This document shows, piece by piece, positions 26,481 through 35,524 of a stretch of 64,000 nucleotides of DNA. The DNA comes from Flavobacterium sp. (GTDB lineage: Bacteria; Bacteroidota; Bacteroidia; Flavobacteriales; Flavobacteriaceae), in contig JACMLU010000018.1 of the NCBI GenBank assembly GCA_014379405.1, forward strand, positions 186,001 through 250,000, given 5' to 3'. The notes beneath the pieces are model-generated. The model worked only from the letters and a program-made list of their open reading frames with translations, did not search any database and was not told where the DNA came from. The translations under genes were made by a program, and so were the position numbers. Numbering within the stretch: position 1 is the first letter of the stretch; every line of letters begins with the position of its first letter.

Positions 26481-28151
26481 ATGAAAAATTACGTTATAGG
26501 ATTAGACTACGGATCAGACTCTGTTCGCGCCGTTTTAATTGACACAGAGAATGGCCAAGAGTTGGCCTCTGATGTATGCCATTACAAAAGATGGGCAAAC
26601 AAAGAATATTGCAACGCATCAATAAATCAATTTCGTCAACACCCTTTAGACCATATTGAAGGTTTAGAATCGACCATAAAAGCAGTAGTTGCTGCTGGAA
26701 AAGTGAATCCTTCTCAAATAAAAAGTATTTGTATCGACACCACGGGTTCATCTCCAATTCCAGTTACAGCAGATGGAACTCCATTGGCTTTGACAAAAGG
26801 TTTTGAACACAATCCAAATGCGATGATGGTATTGTGGAAAGATCATACCGCCATAAACGAAGCCAACGAAATCAACGAATTGGCTGCGACTTGGGGCGGA
26901 GAATATTTCACCAAATACGAAGGTGGAATTTATTCATCAGAATGGTTTTGGGCAAAAATTCTGCACGTATCTCGTGAAGATGAAGCTGTTAAAAAAGCTG
27001 CTCACACTTGGATGGAACATTGCGATTTGATGACCTATTTGTTGATTGACGACAAAGATTTAAAATCATTCAAAAGAAGTCGTTGCGCAGCTGGACATAA
27101 AGCGATGTGGCACGAAGACTGGAACGGATTGCCTCCAGTGGAATTTTTAGAAAAATTAGATCCGTATTTGGCTCAACTTCGCGGAAACTTATACGATGAA
27201 ACTTATACATCAGATGTAGTTGCTGGAAACTTGAACCAAGAATGGGCAAGCAAATTAGGCCTTACAACAGATACCATCATTGCCGTTGGAACTTTCGATG
27301 CGCATTCAGGAGCTGTTGGAGCCAAAATTGACGAAAACACTTTGGTTCGCGTTATGGGAACCTCAACTTGCGACATTTTGGTTTCTGACAAAGCAATCGT
27401 GGGAAGCAAAACCGTGAAAGGAATTTGTGGACAAGTAGATGGATCGGTTATTCCAGGTTACATTGGATTGGAAGCGGGACAATCTGCTTTTGGTGATGTA
27501 TTAGCTTGGTTCAAGGAAACTCTTTCTTGGCCGTTAGACAATTTGGTTTACACTTCTACCCTATTATCCGCTGAACAAAAAGTACAATTAAAAGCAGAAG
27601 TGGAATCTAATTTCATCAAAACTTTAACCCAACAAGCAGAAGCGATTCCGTTATCGGAAAGCATTCCTACCGCCTTGGATTGGGTAAACGGGCGACGAAC
27701 TCCAGATGCCAATCAAGGTTTAAAAAGTGCTATTTCGAATATATCTTTAGGAACAAAAGCACCTCATCTTTTCAAAGCCTTAATCAATTCAATTTGCTTT
27801 GGTTCCAAAAAAATCGTGGACCGATTTGAAGAAGAAGGCGTTCGTATCGACAGCGTAATTGGTATTGGAGGCGTTGCCAGAAAATCACCATTTATTATGC
27901 AAACTTTGGCGAATGTTTTAAACAAACCTATCAAAGTTGCCGCTTCAGATCAAGCACCAGCCTTGGGAGCAGCGATTTATGCTGCAGTTGCAGCAGGAAT
28001 TTATCCTAACGTGATTGAAGCCAGCAAAAAAATGGGTAGCGATTTTGAAAGCGAATATTTCCCAGAATCAGACAAAGTGGAAGCCTATCAAGAATTGATG
28101 GATTCCTATTCTGAATTAGCTCAATTTATTGAAACCCGCATAAAAAAATAA
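26481..28151 (+). CDS. araB: L-ribulokinase
   Basis: 556 residues from the ATG at 26481. An in-frame TTG at 26454 lies inside the promoter core and is rejected. FGGY kinase fold: VIGLDYGSDSVRAVLIDTENG at the N-terminus, AVGTFDAHSGAVGA in the middle (catalytic Asp), and the C-terminal ATP site with GIGGVARKSPFIMQTLANVL and APALGAAIYAAV. Phosphorylates L-ribulose to L-ribulose 5-phosphate in the cytoplasm. The segment MGTSTCDI after VRV is characteristic of AraB rather than xylulokinase. First gene of araB-araD-araA-mutarotase; the AraR dyad at its promoter predicts induction by arabinose. Confidence 0.96.
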   Translation: MKNYVIGLDYGSDSVRAVLIDTENGQELASDVCHYKRWANKEYCNASINQFRQHPLDHIEGLESTIKAVVAAGKVNPSQIKSICIDTTGSSPIPVTADGTPLALTKGFEHNPNAMMVLWKDHTAINEANEINELAATWGGEYFTKYEGGIYSSEWFWAKILHVSREDEAVKKAAHTWMEHCDLMTYLLIDDKDLKSFKRSRCAAGHKAMWHEDWNGLPPVEFLEKLDPYLAQLRGNLYDETYTSDVVAGNLNQEWASKLGLTTDTIIAVGTFDAHSGAVGAKIDENTLVRVMGTSTCDILVSDKAIVGSKTVKGICGQVDGSVIPGYIGLEAGQSAFGDVLAWFKETLSWPLDNLVYTSTLLSAEQKVQLKAEVESNFIKTLTQQAEAIPLSESIPTALDWVNGRRTPDANQGLKSAISNISLGTKAPHLFKALINSICFGSKKIVDRFEEEGVRIDSVIGIGGVARKSPFIMQTLANVLNKPIKVAASDQAPALGAAIYAAVAAGIYPNVIEASKKMGSDFESEYFPESDKVEAYQELMDSYSELAQFIETRIKK

Positions 28152-28238
28152 TTTTTTCCAATAAAATAAAAGCGGGTTCCTGACAACCAAATTTTAAATA
28201 GAAACAGGAAGAATCTATAACAAAATAAACACATCGGA

Positions 28239-28940
28239 ATGAGTTCAAAATACGCAGCTTTAAAACAAGAATGTTACGAGGCAAATATGCAATTAAACGC
28301 CTTGAAATTGGTTGTTTACACTTTCGGAAATGTAAGTGCGGTTGACAGAGAAAATAGTGTTTTTGCGATCAAACCTAGCGGCGTTGCTTACGAAGAATTA
28401 AAAGCCGAAGATATTGTGATTGTAGATTTCGACAACAACATTATCGAAGGAACTATGCGTCCGTCATCTGACACAAAAACACATGCTTACTTATACAAAA
28501 ATTGGCCAAACATTGGTGGAGTTGCTCACACGCACGCCACTTATTCAGTAGCTTGGGCACAAGCACAAAGAGACATTCCTATTTTCGGAACCACTCACGC
28601 CGACCATTTAACCGCCGACATTCCTTGTGCACCGCCAATGGCTGATGCACTTATAGAAGGAAATTACGAACACAATACTGGAATCCAAATTTTGGATTGT
28701 TTCAAGGAGAAAAACCTTTCTTACGAAGAAGTTGAAATGGTTCTAATTGGAAATCATGGTCCATTTGCTTGGGGGAAAAATGCCGCAAAAGCAGTGTATA
28801 ACAGTAAAGTTTTGGAAGTTATTGCCGAAATGGCACATCTTACTTTGTTGATAAACCCAAATGCTCCAAGATTGAAAGATTCTTTAATCAAAAAACATTA
28901 CCAACGCAAGCACGGAAAAGATTCGTATTACGGACAGTAA
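28239..28940 (+). CDS. araD: L-ribulose-5-phosphate 4-epimerase
   Basis: 233 residues, cytoplasmic class II aldolase/epimerase family. Zinc ligands are the His residues of GGVAHTHATYSVAWAQ (near residues 90-100) and the later His in VLIGNHGPFAWG. GTTHADHLTADIPCA and the C-terminal KHYQRKHGKDSYYGQ are typical of AraD. Converts L-ribulose 5-phosphate to D-xylulose 5-phosphate, the substrate of the transketolase encoded at 20516. It follows araB by 87 bp and precedes araA by 79 bp; no terminator lies between them. Confidence 0.96.
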   Translation: MSSKYAALKQECYEANMQLNALKLVVYTFGNVSAVDRENSVFAIKPSGVAYEELKAEDIVIVDFDNNIIEGTMRPSSDTKTHAYLYKNWPNIGGVAHTHATYSVAWAQAQRDIPIFGTTHADHLTADIPCAPPMADALIEGNYEHNTGIQILDCFKEKNLSYEEVEMVLIGNHGPFAWGKNAAKAVYNSKVLEVIAEMAHLTLLINPNAPRLKDSLIKKHYQRKHGKDSYYGQ

Positions 28941-29019
28941 TAGGTTTAGGTTTATAGTTTTAAACGACAAACGCTAAGCAACAAACAATGAACAACAAAC
29001 AATAAACAATTTAGATAAA

Positions 29020-30528
29020 ATGATAGATATAGCACAAAAAGAAATTTGGTTCGTAGTTGGAAGCCAAGAATTATATGGCGAAGAAACCCTTAGGAAAGTT
29101 GCCGAACATTCACAAATAATTGCAAAAGGATTGGACGCTTCATCTAAAATACCAGTAAAATTGGTATACAAAGATGTAGTAAAATCTCCTTCACAAATCC
29201 TGAATGTATGCTTAGAAGCCAATTCAAACAAAAACTGTATTGGAATCATAGCTTGGATGCACACTTTCTCACCAGCCAAAATGTGGATTGGTGGTTTAAG
29301 CATTTTGAATAAACCAATTTGCCATTTACATACGCAGTTCAATGCCGAAATTCCGTGGGGAACTATCGATATGGACTTTATGAACTTAAATCAATCGGCT
29401 CACGGAGATAGAGAGTTTGGTTTCATTATGTCTAGAATGCGTAAAAAACGTAAAGTTGTTGTGGGACATTGGGAAGACGAACGCGTTCAAACAAAATTAG
29501 GAAATTGGTCAAGAGTGGCTCTAGGTTGGAACGAAATGCAAAACCTAAAAGTAGCTCGTATTGGTGATAATATGCGTGAAGTTGCCGTTACCGAAGGAGA
29601 CAAAGTGGAAGCACAAATCCGTTTTGGAGTTTCAGTAAACGGTTTCGATTCTTCGGATGTGACCAAGCATATCGATAAAGTTACCGATCAACAATTAAAC
29701 GATTTATTGGCGGTTTACGAAACCTCTTATAGTCTAACCGACGATTTAAAAGAAGGTGGAGCTAAAAGACATTCATTAGTAGATGCAGCAAAAATTGAAT
29801 TAGGATTGAGAGCTTTCTTGGAAGAAGGTGGTTTTGGAGCTTTTACAGATACTTTCGAAAACCTTGGAGCTTGGAAACAACTACCAGGAATTGCAACCCA
29901 ACGTTTGATGGCCGATGGTTATGGTTTTGGTGGTGAAGGCGACTGGAAAACAGCAGCAATGGTTAGAGTTTTGAAAGTAATGAATATCGGTCTAGAAGGA
30001 GGAACTTCATTTATGGAAGATTATACTTATCACTTTACACCGCAAAAATCCTATGTTTTAGGTTCTCACATGCTTGAAATTTGTCCATCAATCGCTGACG
30101 GAAAACCATCTTGCGAAGTACATCCTTTAGGAATTGGAGGCAAAGAAGACCCAGCTCGTTTGGTATTTAACTCTCCAGCTGGCGAGGCCATCAATGTATC
30201 TTTAGTAGATATGGGAACACGTTTCCGTTTAATTGTGAACGAAGTTATTGCCGTAAAACCAATGGCTGATTTACCAAAATTACCAGTTGCACGTGTATTG
30301 TGGGATTGTAAACCAAACCTTGATATCGCAGCAACAGCATGGATTCTTGCCGGTGGAGCGCATCACACGGTTTACAGCCAAGCGGTTACAACTGAATTCA
30401 TGGAAGATTTCGCCGATATTGCAGGAATCGAATTAGTGGTTATTGACAACGATACTAAAATTCGAAATTTCAAAGACACTTTGAATGCGAATGAAGCATA
30501 CTATCACGCGTTTCAACACGGTCTATAA
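29020..30528 (+). CDS. araA: L-arabinose isomerase
   Basis: 502 residues, the usual length. Begins [20 protein letters not shown], a near-invariant AraA opening. Metal-site residues are in [15 protein letters not shown] (Glu and Glu) and [10 protein letters not shown], with the conserved HTVYSQ and HAFQHGL near the end. Interconverts L-arabinose and L-ribulose, the first step after uptake. The preceding 79 bp is A-rich and holds no promoter that I recognise, consistent with the operon promoter at araB. Confidence 0.97.
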   Translation: MIDIAQKEIWFVVGSQELYGEETLRKVAEHSQIIAKGLDASSKIPVKLVYKDVVKSPSQILNVCLEANSNKNCIGIIAWMHTFSPAKMWIGGLSILNKPICHLHTQFNAEIPWGTIDMDFMNLNQSAHGDREFGFIMSRMRKKRKVVVGHWEDERVQTKLGNWSRVALGWNEMQNLKVARIGDNMREVAVTEGDKVEAQIRFGVSVNGFDSSDVTKHIDKVTDQQLNDLLAVYETSYSLTDDLKEGGAKRHSLVDAAKIELGLRAFLEEGGFGAFTDTFENLGAWKQLPGIATQRLMADGYGFGGEGDWKTAAMVRVLKVMNIGLEGGTSFMEDYTYHFTPQKSYVLGSHMLEICPSIADGKPSCEVHPLGIGGKEDPARLVFNSPAGEAINVSLVDMGTRFRLIVNEVIAVKPMADLPKLPVARVLWDCKPNLDIAATAWILAGGAHHTVYSQAVTTEFMEDFADIAGIELVVIDNDTKIRNFKDTLNANEAYYHAFQHGL

Positions 30529-30540
30529 GTAAGTAAAATA

Positions 30541-30592
30541 TCAAAAGTTTGAAAGTCTAAAACAACGCGTTTTGGGATTTTCAAACTTTTGA
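30541..30592. repeat. Long hairpin between araA and the mutarotase gene
   Basis: A perfect 14-bp inverted repeat (30541-30554 with 30579-30592) encloses a 24-nt loop. It lacks a downstream T-run, so it is not a clear terminator. It could be a partial attenuator or an mRNA-stabilising 3' structure for araBDA. Confidence 0.5.
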
Positions 30593-30626
30593 CCTATTAA
30601 TAATTAACCCAAAAAACCAATTAATT

Positions 30627-31808
30627 ATGAATGTATTAAAACGTTGCATTTATGGATTTTCCATAATAACTTTGGCCAGTATGAATATTCAATGTAAAGG
30701 TGATAAAAAAGTGGAAGAAACTAAATTAGAAACTACAGCTACAGACTCAGTATCTATAGCAAAAACAGAGTTTGGCAAAACTGCCAAAGGGGAACAAGTA
30801 GATCTTTATACCCTGAAAAACCAAAAAGGAATGGAAGTAGACATCATGACTTATGGTGGAATCATTACCTCTTTGAAAGCACCTAACAAAGCAGGTGTTT
30901 CGGAAGAAGTGGTAATCGGTTTTAGTAATTTGGAACAATATACCAAAGACAATCCTTATTTTGGAGCCCTTATCGGAAGATACGGAAACCGAATTGCAAA
31001 AGGTAAATTTACCCTTGACGGAAAAGAATACACATTGGCTGCCAATAATGGCAAAAATGCTTTACACGGTGGACCGGAAGGTTTCCATAGAAAAGTTTGG
31101 ACTGCCGAAGAAGCGAAAGGCGGAGACGCTGCTACTTTAAAATTGAAGTATGTAAGCAAAGACATGGAAGAAGGTTACCCAGGTAACTTGACCGTTTTTG
31201 TTACTTACACTTTGAACAACGACAATTCATTGGACGTGCTTTACGAAGCTACAACCGACAAGAAAACGATAGTTAACTTGACACAACATTCTTATTTCAA
31301 CTTGTCAGGAGATTTCACAAAAACCATCGTGGATGATGAAGTTGTAATTGATGCCGATAAATTGGTTCCCGTGGATGCCGACTTGATTCCAACTGGAAAA
31401 TTAACGGATGTAACCAATACGCCTTTCGATTTCAGAAAACCTAGAGTGATTGGAAAAGACATTGAAGCAAAAGACGACCAATTGAAAAAAGGATTAGGTT
31501 ACGACCATTGCTGGGTTTTGAACAACCAAGACAAAGGAGAGCGATTTGTTGCTTCGGCATATAATACTGCAAGCGGAAGATTATTGGAAGTTTATTCCGA
31601 TCAACCTGGAATCCAACTTTACACCGGAAACTTCTTGGACGGAACTTTGCCAATGAGAAATGGCGGAACTTACGCTCACAGAACTGGTTTGTGTCTAGAA
31701 ACTCAACATTATCCAGATTCTCCAAATCAAAAAGATTTCCCGACTACAACATTGAGTCCGGGAGAAAATTATAAAACAAAAACAACATTCAAATTTTCTG
31801 TAAAATAA
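30627..31808 (+). CDS. galM: Aldose 1-epimerase (mutarotase), lipoprotein
   Basis: 393 residues. The N-terminus has a hydrophobic stretch ending NIQC-KGDKK, a lipobox, so the enzyme is anchored in the periplasm, as in several Bacteroidota. Galactose mutarotase fold: YGGIITSLKAPNK, GRYGNRIAKGKFTLDG, catalytic acid His in NLTQHSYFNLSG (near residue 225) and catalytic base Glu in GLCLETQHYPDSPN (near residue 355). Equilibrates sugar anomers before uptake or isomerisation; arabinose is the likely client here since it follows araA. A terminator follows directly. Confidence 0.94.
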   Translation: MNVLKRCIYGFSIITLASMNIQCKGDKKVEETKLETTATDSVSIAKTEFGKTAKGEQVDLYTLKNQKGMEVDIMTYGGIITSLKAPNKAGVSEEVVIGFSNLEQYTKDNPYFGALIGRYGNRIAKGKFTLDGKEYTLAANNGKNALHGGPEGFHRKVWTAEEAKGGDAATLKLKYVSKDMEEGYPGNLTVFVTYTLNNDNSLDVLYEATTDKKTIVNLTQHSYFNLSGDFTKTIVDDEVVIDADKLVPVDADLIPTGKLTDVTNTPFDFRKPRVIGKDIEAKDDQLKKGLGYDHCWVLNNQDKGERFVASAYNTASGRLLEVYSDQPGIQLYTGNFLDGTLPMRNGGTYAHRTGLCLETQHYPDSPNQKDFPTTTLSPGENYKTKTTFKFSVK

Positions 31809-31831
31809 TAAACATTATGTTTAACTGTACA

Positions 31832-31868
31832 AATAACCCAGGAGTAATTCTTCTGGGTTATTTTTTTT
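31832..31868 (+). terminator. Terminator of the araBDA-mutarotase operon
   Basis: A 10-bp stem (31832-31841 with 31853-31862) leads into a run of about ten T residues. Confidence 0.88.
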
Positions 31869-31877
31869 GGTACCCAT

Positions 31878-31957
31878 TTAACTGCTCAACATCGTCTTCC
31901 TGATATTGCGAAGGTACGTGTCCCGTGTTTTTTTGAACGTTTTATTGAAGAGAATAG
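31878..31957 (-). pseudogene. 3' remnant of an AraC-family regulator gene
   Basis: On the minus strand the sequence reads FNKTFKK, then after a frame disturbance the equivalent of NTGHVPSQY, and ends in the same RKTMLSS-stop as the intact AraC gene at 35525. DNA identity with bases 35526-35605 is obvious by eye (shared CTGCTCAACATCGTCTT, GTTTTATTGAA). The rest of the gene is absent. The 31869-32682 gap therefore holds this remnant, a promoter/operator and a transposase remnant. Confidence 0.75.
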
Positions 31958-32178
31958 TTAGTCGTGATTTTTTATCAAGACATTAATTTGTAAAAATAGA
32001 AATGCTTTTATGTCAATAACAGCGAGGATTTTCCTGTTTTTAGATGTGCAATTTCAGGCTTATAAAGTTTAAGATTTAACAGCGATATCAAGTTCAAATT
32101 TTATATTTATTTTTAAAAATCCAATAAATTTAACAGAAAAAAATTATTATAAGCGTAAGAATTATACGAAAATTTTAC

Positions 32179-32215
32179 GCAATCGGTTGTTTGTTGAAAA
32201 ATACTTTTATATTTG
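32179..32215 (+). promoter_or_regulatory. Promoter with overlapping GCAATCGGTTGT operator
   Basis: GCAATCGGTTGT at 32179-32190 contains the -33 TTG (32187-32189). After 18 nt, TATATTTG at 32208-32215 is an exact -7 core. The arrangement copies that at 6506-6544, preceded in both by TTTTAC. Today it faces the transposase remnant and then the GH2 gene, about 470 bp downstream of the core. Confidence 0.6.
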
Positions 32216-32225
32216 CTTTTTAAAG

Positions 32226-32650
32226 ATTCCTTTAACAGGGGAAACCCCAGTAGCCGGTAACCATAACGACCTTTTTAACATAGAAGTGCAGTTCGAAGTA
32301 GTAACAGGAACGTTAGAACAAGCAAAAATATTACAGTTGTAGGACTTTTTTAAATGCTGATGCTTGTTTTGATTCTAAAGAGTTTAGGTTATGTTGTGAG
32401 AAAAAAGAAATAAATGCAAATATTTGTTTCAATAAAAGAAATGGTGATACTGATAGAGATGAATATTTTGAACAATTACTTTATAATGAGAGATATAAAA
32501 TTGAAAGAACAAATGCCTGGATAGACTGTTTTAGATCTTCGTTAAATAGATTCGACACAACAGTAGCAAGTTGGTTAGGCTTTAATTATTTAGCACTCAT
32601 CGTAATTGCTCTAAAAAAAATTCAATAAAATAAAAGTTTAAATCACTTCA
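32226..32650 (+). mobile_element. Degraded IS5-like transposase and right IS end
   Basis: Frame one, 32226-32342, reads TPVAGNHNDLFNIEV and ends at TAG. After a one-base frameshift, 32350-32628 reads NADACFDSKEF, CFNKRNGDTDRDEYFEQL, ERYKIERTNAWIDCFRSS and GFNYLALIVIALK. This is the C-terminal DDE half of an IS5-type transposase, including the catalytic Glu region. The N-terminal half is missing. AAGTTTAAATCACTTCA at 32634-32650, six bases after the stop, is probably its terminal inverted repeat because the same 17-mer bounds the element at 35261-35453. Non-functional. Confidence 0.8.
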
Positions 32651-32682
32651 TAATTATAAACAATTAAAACCAAAAAATAATA

Positions 32683-35094
32683 ATGAAAAAGATACAATTT
32701 ATAGCATCGCTATTCTTATTTAGCTTGATAATGGGATGTGCTTCTGCTAAAAAAGAAACACTAGTAATCAAGCAAAATTTTAATAATGATTGGAAATTTT
32801 CTTTAGGCGAATCTTATCCATCAAATGCAATAAGCTTTGATGATAGTTCCTGGAGAAAATTAGATTTACCCCACGATTGGAGCATCGAAGGAAAATCAGA
32901 AAAAAACAATTCAAGTGGAGGTGATGGCGGATTTTTTCCAACAGGAATGGGATGGTATAGAAAAACATTTTCAGTGCCTGTTCAATGGAAAAACCAAAAA
33001 ACAGCCATCTATTTTGAAGGCGTTTACATGAATGCTGAGGTCTTTGTTAATGGAAAATTAGTTGGAATACAACCATATGGTTATACTTCTTTTGAATATG
33101 ATTTGACTCCCTATTTAAAATTTGGACAGCAAAACACCATTGCTGTGAAAGTGGATAATTCGAAACAAAAAAACAGCAGATGGTATAGCGGTTCTGGAAT
33201 TTATCGTCATGTTTGGTTGAAAGTCAAAAATCCAATTCATATAAAAAACTGGGGAGTTGGTATTAGTACACCAGAAGTAACTAATGAAAAAGCAAAAGTT
33301 CAGGTTAAAACTATAGTGAAAAATGAAACTGCGAGTTCTCAAAGTATTTTGCTTGCAACAAATATTACTAATAAAAAAGGAAGAGCTGTAGCTAATACTG
33401 ATATTAAAATCGAATTGCAACCGAACGAAGAAAAAGAGTTAACTCAAAATTTAGCCGTTGAAAATCCTGCGTTGTGGTCGTTAGAGACATCTAATCTTTA
33501 TACTGCAAATATTAAGATTAAACAGGGAAATAGAGATTTAGATGTGATTACGAAGGATTTCGGAATCAGAACAATTGAATTCAGTGCTGAAAATGGATTT
33601 GTATTAAACGGAAAAAAGATAGAATTAAACGGAGGTTGCGTACATCATGATAATGGAGCTTTGGGAGCAGCAGCTTATGATCGCGCCGAAGAAAGAAGAG
33701 TAGAATTGTTAAAAGCTGCTGGATTCAATGCGCTAAGAACTTCGCATAATCCTCCTTCGGAAGCTTTTTTAGATGCTTGCGATCGATTGGGAATGTTAGT
33801 AATTGATGAGGCATTTGATGGTTGGAAAACGAAAAAAACAACCTATGATTATACCAGTAATTTTGATAAATGGTGGAAACACGATGTCGAATCTATGGTT
33901 TTGCGTGACAGAAATCATCCTTCCATTATTATGTGGAGTACTGGTAATGAAATTATTGAAAGAAAAGAACCAGCAGCGGTTGAAACGGCAAAGATGTTAG
34001 CTAATGCTGTGCGAAATATTGATGCAACACGTCCGGTAACATCGGCAATGACCACTTGGGACAAATTATGGGAAATTTTTGATCCTTTAATGGCGGCACA
34101 TGATGTAGCAGGTTACAATTATCAATTGCATCATGCTGAATCCGATCATGGAAGAGTGCCTTCGCGCATTATTGTACAAACGGAATCTTATCCTAAAGAT
34201 GCTTTTTCGAATTGGAATCTGGTTCAAAAACACAATTATATTATAGGCGATTTTGTATGGACAGGGATGGATTATTTAGGGGAATCCGGCATTGGTCGTT
34301 ATGTATACCCAGGTGAAACAGCTGGGGAACCTTGGGAAGCAAATTTATATCCTTGGCATGGTACTTATTGCGGAGATGTGGATTTAACAGGATGGAGAAA
34401 ACCCATTTCGCATTATCGAAGTATGTTGTATAATAATAACGAGAAAATTTATATGGCAGTGCGTGAACCCAATCCAGAGAGTGGGGCAATTAAGCTGACT
34501 ACATGGGCAGTTTGGCCTACATGGGAAAGTTGGACCTGGCCGGGTCACGAAGGAAAGAATATTGAAGTAGAAGTGTATTCGAAATATCCCAAAGTAAGGC
34601 TCTATCTGAACAATAAAGTTATTGGTGAAAAAGAAACAGGTTTAGGTCAGGAATTTAAAGCAACTTTTGCAATTCCGTATGCCAGTGGCGAATTAAAAGC
34701 GGTAGGATTACAAAATAATAAAGAAGTAGAATCGGTTTTATTGAAAACAGCTCAACAAGCAGCTAAGGTAAAATTGACAGCAGATCGAAATGAAATAACT
34801 GCTAACGGACAGGATTTGTCATATATTACAGTCGAAATTACAGATGATAAAGGAATTTTGGATCCAAATGCAGCAAACCAACTTACATTTAATCTTTCAG
34901 GTGCTGGAGTTATCGTTGGAGTCGATAATGCTGATTTAAAAGATACTGATTTGTATGTTGCCAATACTCGTAAAGCTTGGCATGGACGTGCCATCGTAAT
35001 TATTAAAAGTACCAAAGAGTCAGGAGCTATTAATCTTGAAGTTACTGCGCAAGGTCTAGAAACCGCAATTGTAAAATTGAAAACGATTAAATAA
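32683..35094 (+). CDS. GH2 glycoside hydrolase (beta-galactosidase type), lipoprotein
   Basis: 803 residues with a lipoprotein signal (LFLFSLIMGC-ASAKK). GH2 domain order: sugar-binding jelly roll (about 30-190, NNDWKFSLGESYPSNAISF, LPHDWSIEG), immunoglobulin-like domain (195-300), TIM barrel (300-600), then two C-terminal beta domains (DUF4982-like and an Ig-like end). Acid/base Glu423 lies in MWSTGNEIIER and the putative nucleophile Glu501 in IIVQTESYPK. Likely beta-galactosidase, but other GH2 specificities are possible. It is monocistronic and sits between IS-derived sequences and two copies of an AraC 3' end, which suggests it arrived or was rearranged as a block. Confidence 0.9.
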   Translation: MKKIQFIASLFLFSLIMGCASAKKETLVIKQNFNNDWKFSLGESYPSNAISFDDSSWRKLDLPHDWSIEGKSEKNNSSGGDGGFFPTGMGWYRKTFSVPVQWKNQKTAIYFEGVYMNAEVFVNGKLVGIQPYGYTSFEYDLTPYLKFGQQNTIAVKVDNSKQKNSRWYSGSGIYRHVWLKVKNPIHIKNWGVGISTPEVTNEKAKVQVKTIVKNETASSQSILLATNITNKKGRAVANTDIKIELQPNEEKELTQNLAVENPALWSLETSNLYTANIKIKQGNRDLDVITKDFGIRTIEFSAENGFVLNGKKIELNGGCVHHDNGALGAAAYDRAEERRVELLKAAGFNALRTSHNPPSEAFLDACDRLGMLVIDEAFDGWKTKKTTYDYTSNFDKWWKHDVESMVLRDRNHPSIIMWSTGNEIIERKEPAAVETAKMLANAVRNIDATRPVTSAMTTWDKLWEIFDPLMAAHDVAGYNYQLHHAESDHGRVPSRIIVQTESYPKDAFSNWNLVQKHNYIIGDFVWTGMDYLGESGIGRYVYPGETAGEPWEANLYPWHGTYCGDVDLTGWRKPISHYRSMLYNNNEKIYMAVREPNPESGAIKLTTWAVWPTWESWTWPGHEGKNIEVEVYSKYPKVRLYLNNKVIGEKETGLGQEFKATFAIPYASGELKAVGLQNNKEVESVLLKTAQQAAKVKLTADRNEITANGQDLSYITVEITDDKGILDPNAANQLTFNLSGAGVIVGVDNADLKDTDLYVANTRKAWHGRAIVIIKSTKESGAINLEVTAQGLETAIVKLKTIK

Positions 35095-35260
35095 TTGTAT
35101 CTAGGGGCTATTTTTAAAAACTGGTGGGTACTGATATAATAATAATAATAATGGAGTTTATTTCTATTTTTGCTTTCTCAACCAGCATAAATAAAAATCG
35201 AGTTACTTACAATTTTTTTCCAACCTTGATGTGGCTGCGAGACCAATCGTTTGAATATAT

Positions 35261-35453
35261 TGAAGTGATTTAAACTTATTTACCATTTTATATGGTATGA
35301 AAGTAATATGAAATACACACGTTTTTATATTACTAGAAAATAAAGTCTTTTTCGATTTTAAACTTTTATCACAATTTTAAACATAACGTTAAGGTGATGT
35401 ATAAAATTCATACATTTTGCAAAATTTTTGTTTAAAAAGTTTAAATCACTTCA
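35261..35453. mobile_element. 193-bp MITE-like element with 17-bp terminal inverted repeats
   Basis: TGAAGTGATTTAAACTT at 35261-35277 and its exact reverse complement at 35437-35453 bound a 193-bp stretch without coding potential. The right repeat is identical to the IS end at 32634-32650. I see no convincing target duplication. It may be a deletion derivative of the IS5-like element. The rest of the 35095-35524 gap holds a short (TAA)n run near 35131-35150 and a terminator. Confidence 0.65.
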
Positions 35454-35460
35454 TTTACAA

Positions 35461-35492
35461 AACCCTGAAAAGTCATTTTTTCAGGGTTTTTT
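35461..35492. terminator. Bidirectional terminator between the GH2 and AraC genes
   Basis: An 11-bp stem (35461-35471 with 35478-35488) with a GGG/CCC centre is followed by TTTTTT. It sits at the convergent ends of the GH2 unit and the AraC gene. Confidence 0.8.
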
Positions 35493-35524
35493 ATTGCCAA
35501 TTTGGGTTAGATTTTGATTAAATA

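Noticed and set aside
35131..35152. A short (TAA)n run as a functional repeat
   Set aside because: Five or six units in AT-rich non-coding DNA with no gene overlap; nothing supports a role.
35244..35253. A further CAATCGTTTG operator of the ACAATCGGTTGT type
   Set aside because: It fits CAAnCGnTTG loosely but has no -7 core behind it and lies between a gene end and the 193-bp element.
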